A stretch of 64,000 nucleotides of DNA, taken from NCBI RefSeq assembly GCF_025725725.1, contig NZ_CP107020.1:3100001-3164000 (forward strand), written 5' to 3'. Below the pieces are notes generated by a model that searched no databases, was not told the origin of the DNA, and saw nothing but the letters and a program-made list of their open reading frames with translations. Below are positions 1 through 8,763 of the stretch, in pieces. The translations under genes and the position numbers were made by a program. The stretch comes from Brachybacterium huguangmaarense. GTDB taxonomy: Bacteria; Actinomycetota; Actinomycetes; Actinomycetales; Dermabacteraceae. Every line of letters starts with the position of its first letter. The first letter of the stretch is position 1.

Positions 1-1
1 C

Positions 2-919
2 TCCTACGGCACCGAGGACGAGACGGATGCCTCGATCGCCGAGGAGCTGCGGAGCGGCGGCCGGGCGATCGCCGTGCTCGAGCACGGCGATCCGGTCGCG
101 GTCGCCAAGCTCCATCCGGAGGAGAGGACCGGGCTGCTGTACTTCTGGCGGGTCGCGGTGCTCCCGTCCCGTCGCGGCCGCGGCCACGCCGACCGGATGA
201 TCGACTGGATCACGGCGACGGCGCGCGCCGAGGGGTACGACGGGATCGCCTGCAATGTAGTGCCGCGCCATCGGGGCCTGGTCGCCGTGTACGCGCGCCA
301 CGGCATGGCCGACCTCGGCGAGGTCACCGTCCCGCTGCACAGCGGCACCGGGGACGACATCACGCTCGTGCGCCTCGAGCGGCGCTGGCGTCCCCCGCAC
401 GAGGTGCGCGAGCTCGGCCCCGACGACGCCGCCGTCCTGCGCGACGTGCTGCAGGACGCGTTCGCCCAGTACGAGCACACCGAGGCGCCCTCGGGCGCGA
501 TGCTCGAGACCGTCGACTCGCTGCGCGAGGACCTCGCCGGTCGCATGCGGGCGGTCTCGATCCTGGTCGAGGGCCGCGTCGTCGCCGCGATGAAGCTGCG
601 GGTCACACGGGACCGGGCGCTCGAGATGTCCCGGGTCGCCGTGATCGTGGACGAGCGCGGCCGCGGCTGGGCGCGTCTGCTCGTCGGATGGGCCTGGGGC
701 GAGGCCGAGCGGCTCGGACTGCGCGCGGTCGGCTGCACGGTGCGCGCCGAGGAGGCCGGGCTGATCGCGATGTACGAGCACCTCGGGCTCGCCGTCACCG
801 CGCACGGCGTGCATCAGAGCCTGACCGGGAGGCCCCATCAGGTGGTGCAGATGCGCGGCCGTCTGGCCGCCGGCCTCCCCGCCGGGGCCGTGCGCCCCGA
901 ACGTCGCTCGGACTCCTAG
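2..919 (+). CDS. Tandem-GNAT N-acetyltransferase, 5' end outside window
   Basis: The reading frame is open to the window edge, so the true start lies upstream; 305 residues are visible. Two GNAT folds follow each other. Each shows an acetyl-CoA pyrophosphate-binding segment (RRGRGHA in the first half, ERGRGWA in the second) and a C-terminal 'Y-hydrophobic-GM/GL' strand (VYARHGM, MYEHLGL). Such proteins transfer acetyl groups from acetyl-CoA to an amine; the acceptor cannot be told. It lies directly upstream of mshA and mshB, and mycothiol synthase MshD is also a double GNAT, but I do not recognise MshD-specific sequence in the C-terminal half. The stop codon TAG forms part of the putative -10 hexamer of mshA. 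Confidence 0.8.
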   Translation, partial: SYGTEDETDASIAEELRSGGRAIAVLEHGDPVAVAKLHPEERTGLLYFWRVAVLPSRRGRGHADRMIDWITATARAEGYDGIACNVVPRHRGLVAVYARHGMADLGEVTVPLHSGTGDDITLVRLERRWRPPHEVRELGPDDAAVLRDVLQDAFAQYEHTEAPSGAMLETVDSLREDLAGRMRAVSILVEGRVVAAMKLRVTRDRALEMSRVAVIVDERGRGWARLLVGWAWGEAERLGLRAVGCTVRAEEAGLIAMYEHLGLAVTAHGVHQSLTGRPHQVVQMRGRLAAGLPAGAVRPERRSDS

Positions 920-928
920 GATCAGTGC

Positions 929-2188
929 ATGTCCGCCCGCCCTCTCCACGTCGCCGCGATCTCGCTGCACACCTCGCCCCTGTCCGTTCCCGGCAGCGCC
1001 GACGCCGGCGGCATGAACGTGGTGGTGCTCGAGCAGGCCACGGCCCTCGCCCGCCGGGGGCATCGGGTCGACCTGCTGACCCGCCGGGCCGATCACGACG
1101 CCCCCGCCGTCGTCGAGGTCGAGCCGAACCTGCGGCTGATCCACCTCGAGGCGGGACCCCCGCAGCCTCTCGCCAAGAGTGACATGGAGCAGGCGATCGT
1201 CCCCTTCACCGCCTCCCTGGAGCGACTGCTCGACGCCTCCGACGACCCGTACGACGTCGTGCACGCCCATCACTGGTTCAGCGGCGTCGCGGCGCTGCCC
1301 GTGACCCGCGAGCGCGGCCTGCCGCTCCTGCAGTCCTTCCACTCGGTGGCCGCCCCGGCGGACTCGACCTCGCTCGGCGCGGGTGAGCCCGCCGAGTCGG
1401 ACGGCCGGATCGCCGGCGAGCGCGCGGCCGCGACGGCCGCCGAGCTCGTGGTGGCCGTCTCCGACGCCGAGGCCGGCACGGTCCACGAGCGCTACGGCGT
1501 ACCCGCGGCGAGGATGGCGGTGGTGCGACCCGGCGTGGATCCCGAGGCGTTCAGCCCGGCGGCGCCCGCGGAGATGCCCGCCGAGCCGGTGCTGCTGTTC
1601 GCGGCACGCCTGCAGCCGCTCAAGGCGCCCGACCTCGCGATCGAGGTGCTCGCGCGGCTCGAGAGCGCCCACGGCGCCCGGCTCCTGCTCGCCGGCGGCG
1701 CCTCCGACGACTTCGCCGCCTACCCCGACGAGCTCGCCCGGCAGGCAGAGCGGCTCGGCGTGCGCGACCGGGTCGAGTTCCTCGGCTCCGTCTCGCGGGC
1801 CGAGCTCGCGCATCTCATGGGCGCCGCGAGCATCCTGCTGCTGCCCAGCTGGTCCGAGACCTTCGGCCTCGTCGCCCTCGAGGCGCAGGCGTGCGGCACA
1901 CCCGTCGTCGCGTGGCGCTGCGCGGGCGGGGTCGCCGAGGCCATCGGTGACGGCGGCCTCGTGCTCGACAGCCGCGACGCCGACGTCTGGGCGCACGCCG
2001 TCGAGACCGTGCTCGAGGACGCCGACGCCCGCGGACGCATGGCGCGATCGGCCCGGGCCTTCGCCGAGTCCCGCTCATGGGCGGCGAGCGCCGCCGACCT
2101 CGAGGCGGTCTACCGCCACGTCCTCGACGGCGGCCCGCTGCCGCCGTCCGCCCTCCCCCGCCTGCGGAAGGACTCCCCATGCCCGTGA
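929..2188 (+). CDS. mshA: GT4 glycosyltransferase, MshA-like (mycothiol biosynthesis)
   Basis: A 419-residue GT-B glycosyltransferase. MshA joins UDP-GlcNAc to 1-L-myo-inositol-1-phosphate, the first step of mycothiol synthesis, in the cytosol. The N-terminal DAGGMN loop (about residues 25-30) matches the MshA donor/acceptor loop, and the C-terminal domain has the GT4 EX7E motif (ETFGLVALE, about 310-318). The protein is slightly shorter than typical MshA (about 430-480). The next gene, overlapping by 10 nt, is an MshB-type deacetylase, which strongly supports the pathway assignment. A TAGGAT hexamer at 917-922 ends 6 nt before the ATG, suggesting leaderless translation. A generic GT4 enzyme is the alternative. 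Confidence 0.8.
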   Translation: MSARPLHVAAISLHTSPLSVPGSADAGGMNVVVLEQATALARRGHRVDLLTRRADHDAPAVVEVEPNLRLIHLEAGPPQPLAKSDMEQAIVPFTASLERLLDASDDPYDVVHAHHWFSGVAALPVTRERGLPLLQSFHSVAAPADSTSLGAGEPAESDGRIAGERAAATAAELVVAVSDAEAGTVHERYGVPAARMAVVRPGVDPEAFSPAAPAEMPAEPVLLFAARLQPLKAPDLAIEVLARLESAHGARLLLAGGASDDFAAYPDELARQAERLGVRDRVEFLGSVSRAELAHLMGAASILLLPSWSETFGLVALEAQACGTPVVAWRCAGGVAEAIGDGGLVLDSRDADVWAHAVETVLEDADARGRMARSARAFAESRSWAASAADLEAVYRHVLDGGPLPPSALPRLRKDSPCP

Positions 2189-2994
2189 CGCCCACCGCCG
2201 AGCCCCGCGATCCGTGGGCCCTGCTCGATGCCGCCCGCACCGTGCTCACCGTGCACGCCCACCCCGACGACGAGTCCCTCTCGACCGGCACCCTGCTGGC
2301 CCACCTGGCCGCCCGCGGGGCCGAGGTGGTGCTCGTGACCGCGACCCGCGGCGAGGAGGGCGAGACGATCCCCGGCTCGATCCCGGCAGGGGACACCCGT
2401 CTCTTCGACGAGGTGCGGATGGCGGAGCTCGACGGCGCGGCCTCCGCCCTCGGGATCGCGCGACGGCACCTGCTGGGCACCCCGCCCGCGCTCGCCCCCG
2501 GCGCCGCGCCGCGCCGCTACCGCGACTCGGGCATGCGCTGGGTGACCCCGCAGATCGCCGGCCCCGCCGAGGGCACAGGCGACGACGCCTTCACGCGGCG
2601 CCCGCACCAGGAGGCGCTCGCCGACCTCGTGGCCGCCATCGAGCACGAGCGTCCCGACGTGCTCGTCTCGTACGACGACGGCGGCACCTACGGCCACCCC
2701 GACCACGTGCTCGTCCACCAGCTCACCGCGGAGGCCTCCGCCGCGACCGGCGTCCCCTTCGTCGAGGTCGAGAGCTACAACGAGGAGGGCCACGGATCGG
2801 CAGACGGCGTCTTCGCCCACCGTGAGCTGCCCGGGACCGCCGCCGCCGTGCGCGGCGCGCTCGACGCGCACCGCACCCAGCTGACGCTGCTGGCTCCCGA
2901 CAGGCGCACCGACTCGATCGGGCTGCGCCTGAGCGGGGGCCAGGAGCACCGGCTCCCGCTCGGCGCCGGGGTGCGCGTGCACGACGCGGACTGA
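2179..2994 (+). CDS. mshB: PIG-L family deacetylase, MshB-like
   Basis: A 271-residue zinc deacetylase of the LmbE/PIG-L family. MshB removes the acetyl group from GlcNAc-inositol, the second dedicated mycothiol step; family members can also act as mycothiol S-conjugate amidases. The zinc motif AHPDDE (about residues 27-32) and the second ligand segment YGHPDH are intact, and the GEEGE strand after the first motif is as in MshB. The ATG at 2179 follows the purine-rich ggaagga at 2166-2172 and overlaps the mshA stop, so the two are translationally coupled. The 3' end converges with the nuclease gene on the other strand across a 70-bp gap rich in GGCCGG repeats that may fold as a shared terminator. 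Confidence 0.82.
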   Translation: MPVTPTAEPRDPWALLDAARTVLTVHAHPDDESLSTGTLLAHLAARGAEVVLVTATRGEEGETIPGSIPAGDTRLFDEVRMAELDGAASALGIARRHLLGTPPALAPGAAPRRYRDSGMRWVTPQIAGPAEGTGDDAFTRRPHQEALADLVAAIEHERPDVLVSYDDGGTYGHPDHVLVHQLTAEASAATGVPFVEVESYNEEGHGSADGVFAHRELPGTAAAVRGALDAHRTQLTLLAPDRRTDSIGLRLSGGQEHRLPLGAGVRVHDAD

Positions 2995-3064
2995 GAGGCC
3001 GGGCTGACAGGCCGGCCCGCCTGGCAGGCCGGCCGTGCCGCGGACGTCGCCCGGGCGGCGGCGG

Positions 3065-3826
3065 TCAGAAGGCCGGGACCTCGATCTCGAGCAGCACCGG
3101 CAGGTGGTCGGAGGCCTCGCGGAAGCGTTCTGCGGGCACGGAGGCGCTCTCGGTGAGAGTCCGTGCGCCGAGCACCCGCACGTCGGGCGTCGCGTAGAGC
3201 GCGTCGATGCGCCGCTGCGGTCGGCGGGCGGGGAACGTGCCGCCGTGCGCGTCGTCGCCGGTGTCCCGCGCCGCCTGACCCAGCAGGGTGCGCGCGGCAC
3301 CGCTGCCCACCTCGTTGAGGTCCCCGCCGACGACGACGGGGGCGCCCGCGCCGCGCACGAGCTCCTGCACGTGGCGTGCATGCACGATCCGGTTGTCCTC
3401 CTGGAGGGCGAAGTGGATGCACGAGACGACGAGCTCGGCGCCGGGACCGGTCGACAGCCGCACCGCCGCCACCCCGCGGGGATAGGTGGACTTGCCGTCC
3501 GTGATGCGCTGGGACACCCGGTGCATGCCCGACCGCACCAGCTGGCGCGCGACCTCGTCGGTCGCGAGGATCGCGAGCCCGCGTCCGAAGCGTCCGCCGA
3601 CCAGGACGCGACGGCCGATGCGTCGGGCGAACCAGTCCAGACGGGTCTGCGGCAGCACGAGCCGGGGAGCCTCCTGCACGAGCAGGATGTCGGGGGCGAT
3701 GTCGCCGATGGCGGCCACGAGGGCGCCGAGGTCTCCTCGCAGCTCGCAGATGTTCCAGCTCAGGATGCGCAGCGTGCGCCGGGGCGCGGCGGCCTCCGGC
3801 ACGAGGGGCGCGGCGGGCTCGTCCAT
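3065..3826 (-). CDS. Endonuclease/exonuclease/phosphatase family protein
   Basis: A 253-residue EEP-fold hydrolase of the DNase I / exonuclease III superfamily. Motifs in order: LSWNICE near residue 22 (metal and catalytic Asn), LLVQEAP (metal-binding Glu), CIHFALQ, VVGGDLNE (catalytic Asp/Asn) and SDHLPVLLE at the C-terminus (catalytic Asp-His). All catalytic positions look intact. The substrate cannot be inferred: members cleave nucleic acids, sphingomyelin or phosphoinositides. There is no signal peptide, so it is probably cytosolic. The ATG overlaps the TGA of the upstream ADP-ribosylglycohydrolase gene by one base (TGATG), so the two form a translationally coupled pair. Confidence 0.78.
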   Translation of the reverse strand: MDEPAAPLVPEAAAPRRTLRILSWNICELRGDLGALVAAIGDIAPDILLVQEAPRLVLPQTRLDWFARRIGRRVLVGGRFGRGLAILATDEVARQLVRSGMHRVSQRITDGKSTYPRGVAAVRLSTGPGAELVVSCIHFALQEDNRIVHARHVQELVRGAGAPVVVGGDLNEVGSGAARTLLGQAARDTGDDAHGGTFPARRPQRRIDALYATPDVRVLGARTLTESASVPAERFREASDHLPVLLEIEVPAF

Positions 3827-4944
3827 CAGAGCGCGGCGAGCGGCGGCTCGCCCTCGAGCACGACGGGGGCCTCGGGGAGGGACGCGGGGACGGGGAGGTC
3901 GACGACGCGCTCGGCGAGGTTCGCGAGCTCGCTGACCTCGTAGCCGGGCCATCCGAACAGGGCGCGGCGCCACTCGGGCAGGACGGACTTGTGGCCGAGC
4001 GCCGCGCCGAGCAGGCCGCCGGCGATGCAGGCCACCGTGTCGGTGTCGTAGCCGGCGCGCACGGCGCCGTCGAGCGTGTCGGTCATCGCGGTGCGCTGGG
4101 CGAACTTGCCCTCGGGGATCGTGGGGCAGGCCCGATGGATCGCGGACCACGCGGCCTGGAAGGCGTGCACGACCCAGCCGTTGCGTCCGAAGGTCGCGGG
4201 CGGCGCCGCCTCGGCCTCCTCGATGCGCTGGGCCCACAGCTCGGCGCGCTCGGGGCTCAGGCGCACCAGTCCCACGCGGATGTCGAGCCGACCGGTGAGG
4301 ATGGCGTGGCGGACCGCGAAGGTCCACAGCACGCACGCCTCCTCGACCTCCTCGCCGTAGTGGGTGAGCCGACAGATCTCGAGGACCGCCTCGTGCAGCA
4401 CGTCGTCGTCGCGGTCGAGGTAGGGCAGGGCCACCACATGGGTGCGCATGAGGGAGCCGTTGCCGGCGTTCTGGGTCGACTCCTCGTGCACCGCGATCGC
4501 CGCGGCCCGGAAGTCCTGGGCGCGGGGCACCGAGCGTCCCGCCGCCTGCGCGGCGTCCGCGGCGCGCTCGACGACGTGCGAGGTGAGGGTGCCGATGTCC
4601 GGGGTGCCCTTGGACCACGAATACCATTCGCGGGCCACCTGGTCGAGGGTGGACTCGACGCGCAGGTCATGCCCGTCCGGGGTCGAGGCGGCGGCCTCGA
4701 GCAGCACGATCGCCATGGAGGTGTCGTCGGTCCACTCGCCGACCTCCCAGCCGAGGATGCCGCCGCCGGTCATCGCGACGTCGTCGGAGGCGGGGATCGG
4801 CGCCTGGAACTCGTACGGCGCGCCGAGGGCGTCGCCGGTGGCCGCCGCGACCACGCAGCCCACCGCCCGGGCACGCTGCGCGCGCACGTCTGCCGCCGCA
4901 TCCCCGCGACCCTGGATCTCGCCCACCGGGTCATCGTTCCACAC
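3826..4944 (-). CDS. ADP-ribosylglycohydrolase family (DraG/ARH-like)
   Basis: About 372 residues of the ARH/DraG fold, a binuclear-magnesium hydrolase that removes ADP-ribose from proteins or small molecules. Diagnostic motifs are present: GDALGAPYEF near the N-terminus, WTDDTSMA (metal ligands), GNGSLMR and GYDTDTVACIAGG (C-terminal DTDT metal ligands). The start is uncertain. The frame is open past 5100 but would run into the promoter and start of the divergent gene; GTG at 4944, 4926 or 4887 are all plausible, and the conserved fold begins shortly after 4887. It is coupled to the downstream EEP hydrolase. Both may act in one nucleotide or ADP-ribose salvage or repair step, but that is only inferred from adjacency. 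Confidence 0.78.
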   Translation of the reverse strand: MWNDDPVGEIQGRGDAAADVRAQRARAVGCVVAAATGDALGAPYEFQAPIPASDDVAMTGGGILGWEVGEWTDDTSMAIVLLEAAASTPDGHDLRVESTLDQVAREWYSWSKGTPDIGTLTSHVVERAADAAQAAGRSVPRAQDFRAAAIAVHEESTQNAGNGSLMRTHVVALPYLDRDDDVLHEAVLEICRLTHYGEEVEEACVLWTFAVRHAILTGRLDIRVGLVRLSPERAELWAQRIEEAEAAPPATFGRNGWVVHAFQAAWSAIHRACPTIPEGKFAQRTAMTDTLDGAVRAGYDTDTVACIAGGLLGAALGHKSVLPEWRRALFGWPGYEVSELANLAERVVDLPVPASLPEAPVVLEGEPPLAAL

Positions 4945-5050
4945 ATCGGCGCATGCCACAGCCACGACCGCGCACCGGCCGGACGCCCGGACCGCCTCCA
5001 GGGGGATGCCGGGGCGCCCCGGTAGGCTGGAGCGGCAACGAAGGAGCCCC

Positions 5051-5860
5051 ATGTCGACGACATCCACCCCCTCGCCCGCCGCCGATCCGGACGCGTGCGG
5101 CAGCGATCCCCACGACCACACGGGTCACGATCACGGCCCGACCGGGTCCGACATCGTCACCGGGCTCGTCCGCGGCTTCTCGATCCTCGCGCTCGTGGTC
5201 CCGGCCTTCGGCGTGATCGTGGTCCTGGCGGCGCTCGCCTCGACCCCGTCGACGCCGCTCGTGGCCCTGCTGGGCCTCGTGCTCGGCGGTCTCCAGCTCG
5301 CGTCCCTCGTCGTCACCGGCCTCGTCGTCCAGCGCGGGGACCGGCGCCTGTCGGTCCATCCCGCGCTCGTCACGGCCCGCTCGGTGCTCGACGAGATCCT
5401 GCGCCTGGCCGTCGTGCTGTGGGCGCTCGTGCTGTGGCCGGCCCAGCCCCACGGCCCCATCGGGCTGTGGATCGGCGTGGGCTGCGCCGTCGTCTGGGTC
5501 GCTCTGACCACCGCCCAGCTGGTCTCCTCGCGGCGTCGCATCGCGAGCCCGTCGGACTGGTCCCAGGAGATGGTCGCGACGCTCCTGCTCGAGAAGGTCT
5601 CGGTGGGCCGCACGATGGTCATGCGCCTGCTCGACGTGGTGGGTCTCGTCCTGTTCCAGATCGGGGCGACGGTGCTCATCACCGCCGCGCCCGTGATGGC
5701 CGTCGCGACCATCGTGCTGTCGATCGCCTCGGGCCTGTCGACCCTCATGCTCGTGCGGCGGGCGCCCTCGGACCGTCTGCACTCCGCCTGGGCCTTCGCG
5801 CCCCTGGGCATCGGTCTGCTCACCGCGGCCCTCGCCCTGCTGGCCTCGCTCTCGGTCTGA
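5051..5860 (+). CDS. Polytopic membrane protein, unknown function
   Basis: A 269-residue protein. The first 35 or so residues are polar, with a His/Asp-rich stretch (DPHDHTGHDHG, about residues 19-29) that could bind a metal ion. About six hydrophobic segments follow, starting near residues 45, 70, 115, 140, 195 and 245 (approximate). I do not recognise the family. The ATG follows AAGGAG at 5041-5046 and a TAGGCT -10-like hexamer lies near 5026-5031. It is divergent from the ADP-ribosylglycohydrolase gene and is followed after 58 bp by the M13 peptidase gene on the same strand, with which it may be cotranscribed. Confidence 0.7.
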   Translation: MSTTSTPSPAADPDACGSDPHDHTGHDHGPTGSDIVTGLVRGFSILALVVPAFGVIVVLAALASTPSTPLVALLGLVLGGLQLASLVVTGLVVQRGDRRLSVHPALVTARSVLDEILRLAVVLWALVLWPAQPHGPIGLWIGVGCAVVWVALTTAQLVSSRRRIASPSDWSQEMVATLLLEKVSVGRTMVMRLLDVVGLVLFQIGATVLITAAPVMAVATIVLSIASGLSTLMLVRRAPSDRLHSAWAFAPLGIGLLTAALALLASLSV

Positions 5861-5918
5861 GCCGTCCCGGCCTCTCCGTCGCCCCCTCGCTCCGCCCCTC
5901 TGGAAGGACCCTCCGCCC

Positions 5919-7922
5919 ATGTCCTCTGATGACACCACTCTCGCCGCCGGCCTCGACCGCTCCGGGGTCGATGACTCCCAGCGCCTCCAGGACGACCTGT
6001 TCGGGCACGTCAACGGCGCGTGGCTGCGCGACCACGTGATGCCCGCCGACCGGTCGAGCGACGGCGAGTTCCGGCGCCTGCGCGACCTGTCCGAGAGCCA
6101 GGTCCGCGAGATCGTCGAGGACGCGGCGAGCGCCGAGGTCCCCGCCGACCCGTCCACGCCCACCGAGCGGATCGGCGCGCTCTACCGGCTGTTCATGGAC
6201 ACCGAGGCGATCGAGGGCGCCGGTCGCGCCCCGCTCGAGCCGCTCCTGGACGAGATCGTCGCCCTGTCCGACCACACCGCGCTGACCCGGGCGATGGCGT
6301 CGCCCGACGCCGGCACCTCCCTGATCCACGCGTACGTGTGGACGGACGACCGCGACTCGACGCGCTACCAGGTCAAGCTGCACCAGGGCGGCCTGGGGCT
6401 GCCCGACGAGTCCTACTACCGCGAGGACCGGTACGCCGAGATCCGCGAGGCCTACGTGACCCATCTGGGCCGCCTCGCCCAGCTCGCCGCCCTGCCCGGC
6501 CGCGACGGCCTCGTCGACGGGGACGCCACCGCCCAGGCCCGCGCGGTCATGGACCTCGAGACGCGTCTGGCCGGCACGCACGTGGACGTCGTGCGGCTGC
6601 GCGACTCCGAGAAGTCCGACAACCCCATGGGCCGTGCCGAGCTGCGCGAGGCCGCACCGGGACTCGACTGGAACGCGTACATCGAGGGCACGGGCGCCGC
6701 GGCCTCGGCCTTCGAGGTCGTCAACGTCGGCCAGCCTGAGTTCCTCGCGGGCGCCGCTCCCCTGTTCGCCGACGAGCCGCTGCCCGTGCTGCGCACGTGG
6801 CTCGCGCTGCACACGGTCTCCGCGTACGCGCCGTACCTGTCCTCGGACTTCGTGGAGGCCGAGTTCGACTTCAGCGGCCGCGTGCTGTCCGGCGCCGAGG
6901 AGCTGCGCGAGCGCTGGAAGCGCGGGGTCGCGTTCGTCGAGGGCGCCGTCGGCTTCGACGTGGGCCGCGAGTACGTCGAGCGCCACTTCCCGGCCTCGCA
7001 CAAGGAGCGCATGCAGGGTCTCGTGGACTCCCTGCTCGCCGCCTACCGCACGTCCATCTCCTCGCTCGACTGGATGACGCCGGCCACGCGGGACAAGGCG
7101 CTCGAGAAGCTCGAGCGCTTCACCCCCAAGATCGGCTACCCGGAGCAGTGGCGCAGCTACGACGGACTCGTGGTCGACCCCGCCGACCTCGTCGCCTCGG
7201 TGCGCGCGAGCCGGCGCTTCGACGCCGCCTACGAGTTCGGCAAGGTCGGCGGCCCGATCGACCCGTACGAGTGGCACATGACGCCGCAGACCGTCAACGC
7301 CTACTACAACCCCGGCGCCAACGAGATCGTGTTCCCGGCCGCGATCCTGCAGCCCCCGTTCTTCGACGCCGACGCGGAGGACGCCGTGAACTTCGGCGGC
7401 ATCGGCGCGGTCATCGGCCACGAGATCGGGCACGGCTTCGACGACCAGGGCTCGAAGTACGACGGGGACGGGAACCTGCGCTCGTGGTGGACCGAGGAGG
7501 ACCGTCGCGAGTTCGAGAAGCGCACGGCGGCGCTCATCGAGCAGTACTCGGCGCTCTCGCCGCGCGAGCTCGACGACACCCACCACGTCTCGGGCGCCCT
7601 CACGATCGGCGAGAACATCGGCGACCTGGGCGGCCTGTCGATCGCCGTCGCCGCCTACCTCTCGCACTTCGAGGGCGAGGAGCCGCCCGTGCTCGACGGC
7701 ATGACCGGTCTGCAGCGCCTGTTCTGGTCGTGGGCCACGGTGTGGCGCGGCAAGAACCGGCCCCAGGAGTCGATCCGGCGCCTGGCGACCGACCCGCACT
7801 CCCCCGCCGAGTTCCGCTGCAACGTGCCGGCCGCGCACATCGACGCGTTCTACGAGGCGTTCGACGTGACCGAGGGTGACGCGATGTACCTCGCACCCGA
7901 ACGCCGGGTCCGCATCTGGTGA
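5919..7922 (+). CDS. M13 family zinc metallopeptidase (neprilysin/PepO-like)
   Basis: A 667-residue peptidase of the neprilysin/PepO family, of the usual full length for bacterial members. The substrate-binding motif NAYYNP precedes the zinc motif HEIGH (about residues 501-505); the third ligand comes from GENIGDLGG (about 563-571). The C-terminus RVRIW matches the family's short conserved tail, in which the last residues close the active site. No signal peptide is visible, as in other cytosolic actinobacterial PepO-like enzymes that degrade peptides of limited size. The ATG follows a purine-rich ggaagga. The next feature downstream is the TPP riboswitch of a separate transcription unit. Confidence 0.93.
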   Translation: MSSDDTTLAAGLDRSGVDDSQRLQDDLFGHVNGAWLRDHVMPADRSSDGEFRRLRDLSESQVREIVEDAASAEVPADPSTPTERIGALYRLFMDTEAIEGAGRAPLEPLLDEIVALSDHTALTRAMASPDAGTSLIHAYVWTDDRDSTRYQVKLHQGGLGLPDESYYREDRYAEIREAYVTHLGRLAQLAALPGRDGLVDGDATAQARAVMDLETRLAGTHVDVVRLRDSEKSDNPMGRAELREAAPGLDWNAYIEGTGAAASAFEVVNVGQPEFLAGAAPLFADEPLPVLRTWLALHTVSAYAPYLSSDFVEAEFDFSGRVLSGAEELRERWKRGVAFVEGAVGFDVGREYVERHFPASHKERMQGLVDSLLAAYRTSISSLDWMTPATRDKALEKLERFTPKIGYPEQWRSYDGLVVDPADLVASVRASRRFDAAYEFGKVGGPIDPYEWHMTPQTVNAYYNPGANEIVFPAAILQPPFFDADAEDAVNFGGIGAVIGHEIGHGFDDQGSKYDGDGNLRSWWTEEDRREFEKRTAALIEQYSALSPRELDDTHHVSGALTIGENIGDLGGLSIAVAAYLSHFEGEEPPVLDGMTGLQRLFWSWATVWRGKNRPQESIRRLATDPHSPAEFRCNVPAAHIDAFYEAFDVTEGDAMYLAPERRVRIW

Positions 7923-7935
7923 GGCCCGCGGGCGG

Positions 7936-7941
7936 TAGGGT
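7936..7941 (+). promoter_or_regulatory. -10 hexamer TAGGGT for the TPP-riboswitch transcript
   Basis: A TAGGGT hexamer fits the actinobacterial TAnnnT -10 consensus and ends about 18 nt before the first conserved base of the TPP aptamer, placing a start near 7948-7949. It lies 13 bp past the stop codon of the M13 peptidase gene, so the transporter has its own promoter. No convincing -35 is seen. Confidence 0.5.
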
Positions 7942-7958
7942 GGTCCTCGTCATCCACT

Positions 7959-8047
7959 GACAGGGGAGCACCACGGGGTGCTGAGAGTGCGCGAACGGCG
8001 CAGACCCTCGAACCTGATCCGGTTTGCACCGGCGTAGGGAGTCGGGA
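7959..8047 (+). promoter_or_regulatory. TPP (thi-box) riboswitch
   Basis: The conserved TPP aptamer elements appear in order: GGGGAGC in the P1/P3 entry, the highly conserved CTGAGAGTGCG, then ACCCTCGAACCTGATC and the closing CCGGCGTAGGGAGTCGGG. In the known riboswitch thiamine pyrophosphate binding folds the RNA into an off state. The start codon of the following ykoE-like gene is about 87 nt downstream, so control may act on translation through its AAGGAG site or by an intervening hairpin (the CGCGCCC-rich stretch near 8060-8105). This places the ECF transporter genes in thiamine or thiamine-precursor uptake. Confidence 0.93.
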
Positions 8048-8133
8048 TTTCTCTCGTGACGCGCCGCATGGCGGCGGGCTCTCGCGCCCGCCGTCGGCGT
8101 CGCGTCACGACCCTTCCTCGACGGAAGGAGCAC

Positions 8134-8763
8134 ATGATGACGACGACGAAGGCCACACCGCACGAGAGGACGGACCGCCGGCGCGGGTTCCGCACCGTGG
8201 ACGTCACCGTCACGGTCACGATCGGGATCGCGATGGGCGTCGTGTTCCTGGGCCTGAACTACCTCTACTACCCGATCAACTCGATCACGGCGGCCTTCGC
8301 GCCCGCCGCCGGGGTCCTCGCGGGCGTCTGGTTCCTGCCGGCGATCCTGGCGGGCCTGATCGTGCGCCGCCCCGGCGCGGCCCTGCTGGCCGAGCTCATC
8401 GCCTCCTTCGTGGAGATGCTGATCGGCAACCAGTGGGGGTACACGACGATGATTTCGGGCCTCGCCCAGGGCCTCGGGGTCGAGATCGGCCTGGCGCTGC
8501 TCGCGTACCGGCGCTTCGGCATCGGCGCCCTCGCCCTCGCGGGGGTGGTCGCGGCCGGACTCGAGTGGGTCTACGAGGCCTTCGCGACGAGCGCCGTGTC
8601 CTGGGCGCTGTCCTGGAAGCTCGTCTACCTCGCGCTCATGGCGCTCTCGGGAGCCGTGATCAGCCCCCTCGTCTGCCTCCCCCTCGGGCGCCTGCTCGCC
8701 CGGACGGGCGTCCTGAACGCCTTCCCCATCGGGCGGGAGCGGGCGGCACGGGACCTCGTGTGA
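8134..8763 (+). CDS. ykoE: ECF transporter substrate-binding S component, YkoE-like
   Basis: A 209-residue integral membrane S component, with about five to six hydrophobic segments, of the thiamine/hydroxymethylpyrimidine ECF transporter family (YkoE of the YkoEDC system). The segments around GLNYLYYPIN and IGNQWGYTTM are typical of YkoE. The ATGATG start follows GGAAGGAG at 8123-8130; the frame is open further upstream but has no good site there. The TGA overlaps the GTG of the ATPase gene (GTGA at 8760-8763), so S component and energising module are made together. Control by the TPP riboswitch just upstream fits import of thiamine or its pyrimidine precursor. Confidence 0.88.
   Translation: MMTTTKATPHERTDRRRGFRTVDVTVTVTIGIAMGVVFLGLNYLYYPINSITAAFAPAAGVLAGVWFLPAILAGLIVRRPGAALLAELIASFVEMLIGNQWGYTTMISGLAQGLGVEIGLALLAYRRFGIGALALAGVVAAGLEWVYEAFATSAVSWALSWKLVYLALMALSGAVISPLVCLPLGRLLARTGVLNAFPIGRERAARDLV

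Noticed and set aside
2..919. Firm assignment of the tandem GNAT gene as mshD
   Set aside because: The double-GNAT layout and position fit, but I cannot see MshD-specific residues and the N-terminus is missing.
2995..3064. Intrinsic terminator between mshB and the EEP hydrolase gene
   Set aside because: GGCCGG repeats can pair in several ways, but no single strong stem stands out, so I did not list it as a feature.
5820..7838. Long open frame antisense to the M13 peptidase gene (672 codons)
   Set aside because: It is the complement-frame shadow typical of high-GC DNA: His/Arg/Gly/Val-rich with no recognisable domain, while the plus strand encodes an intact family protein.
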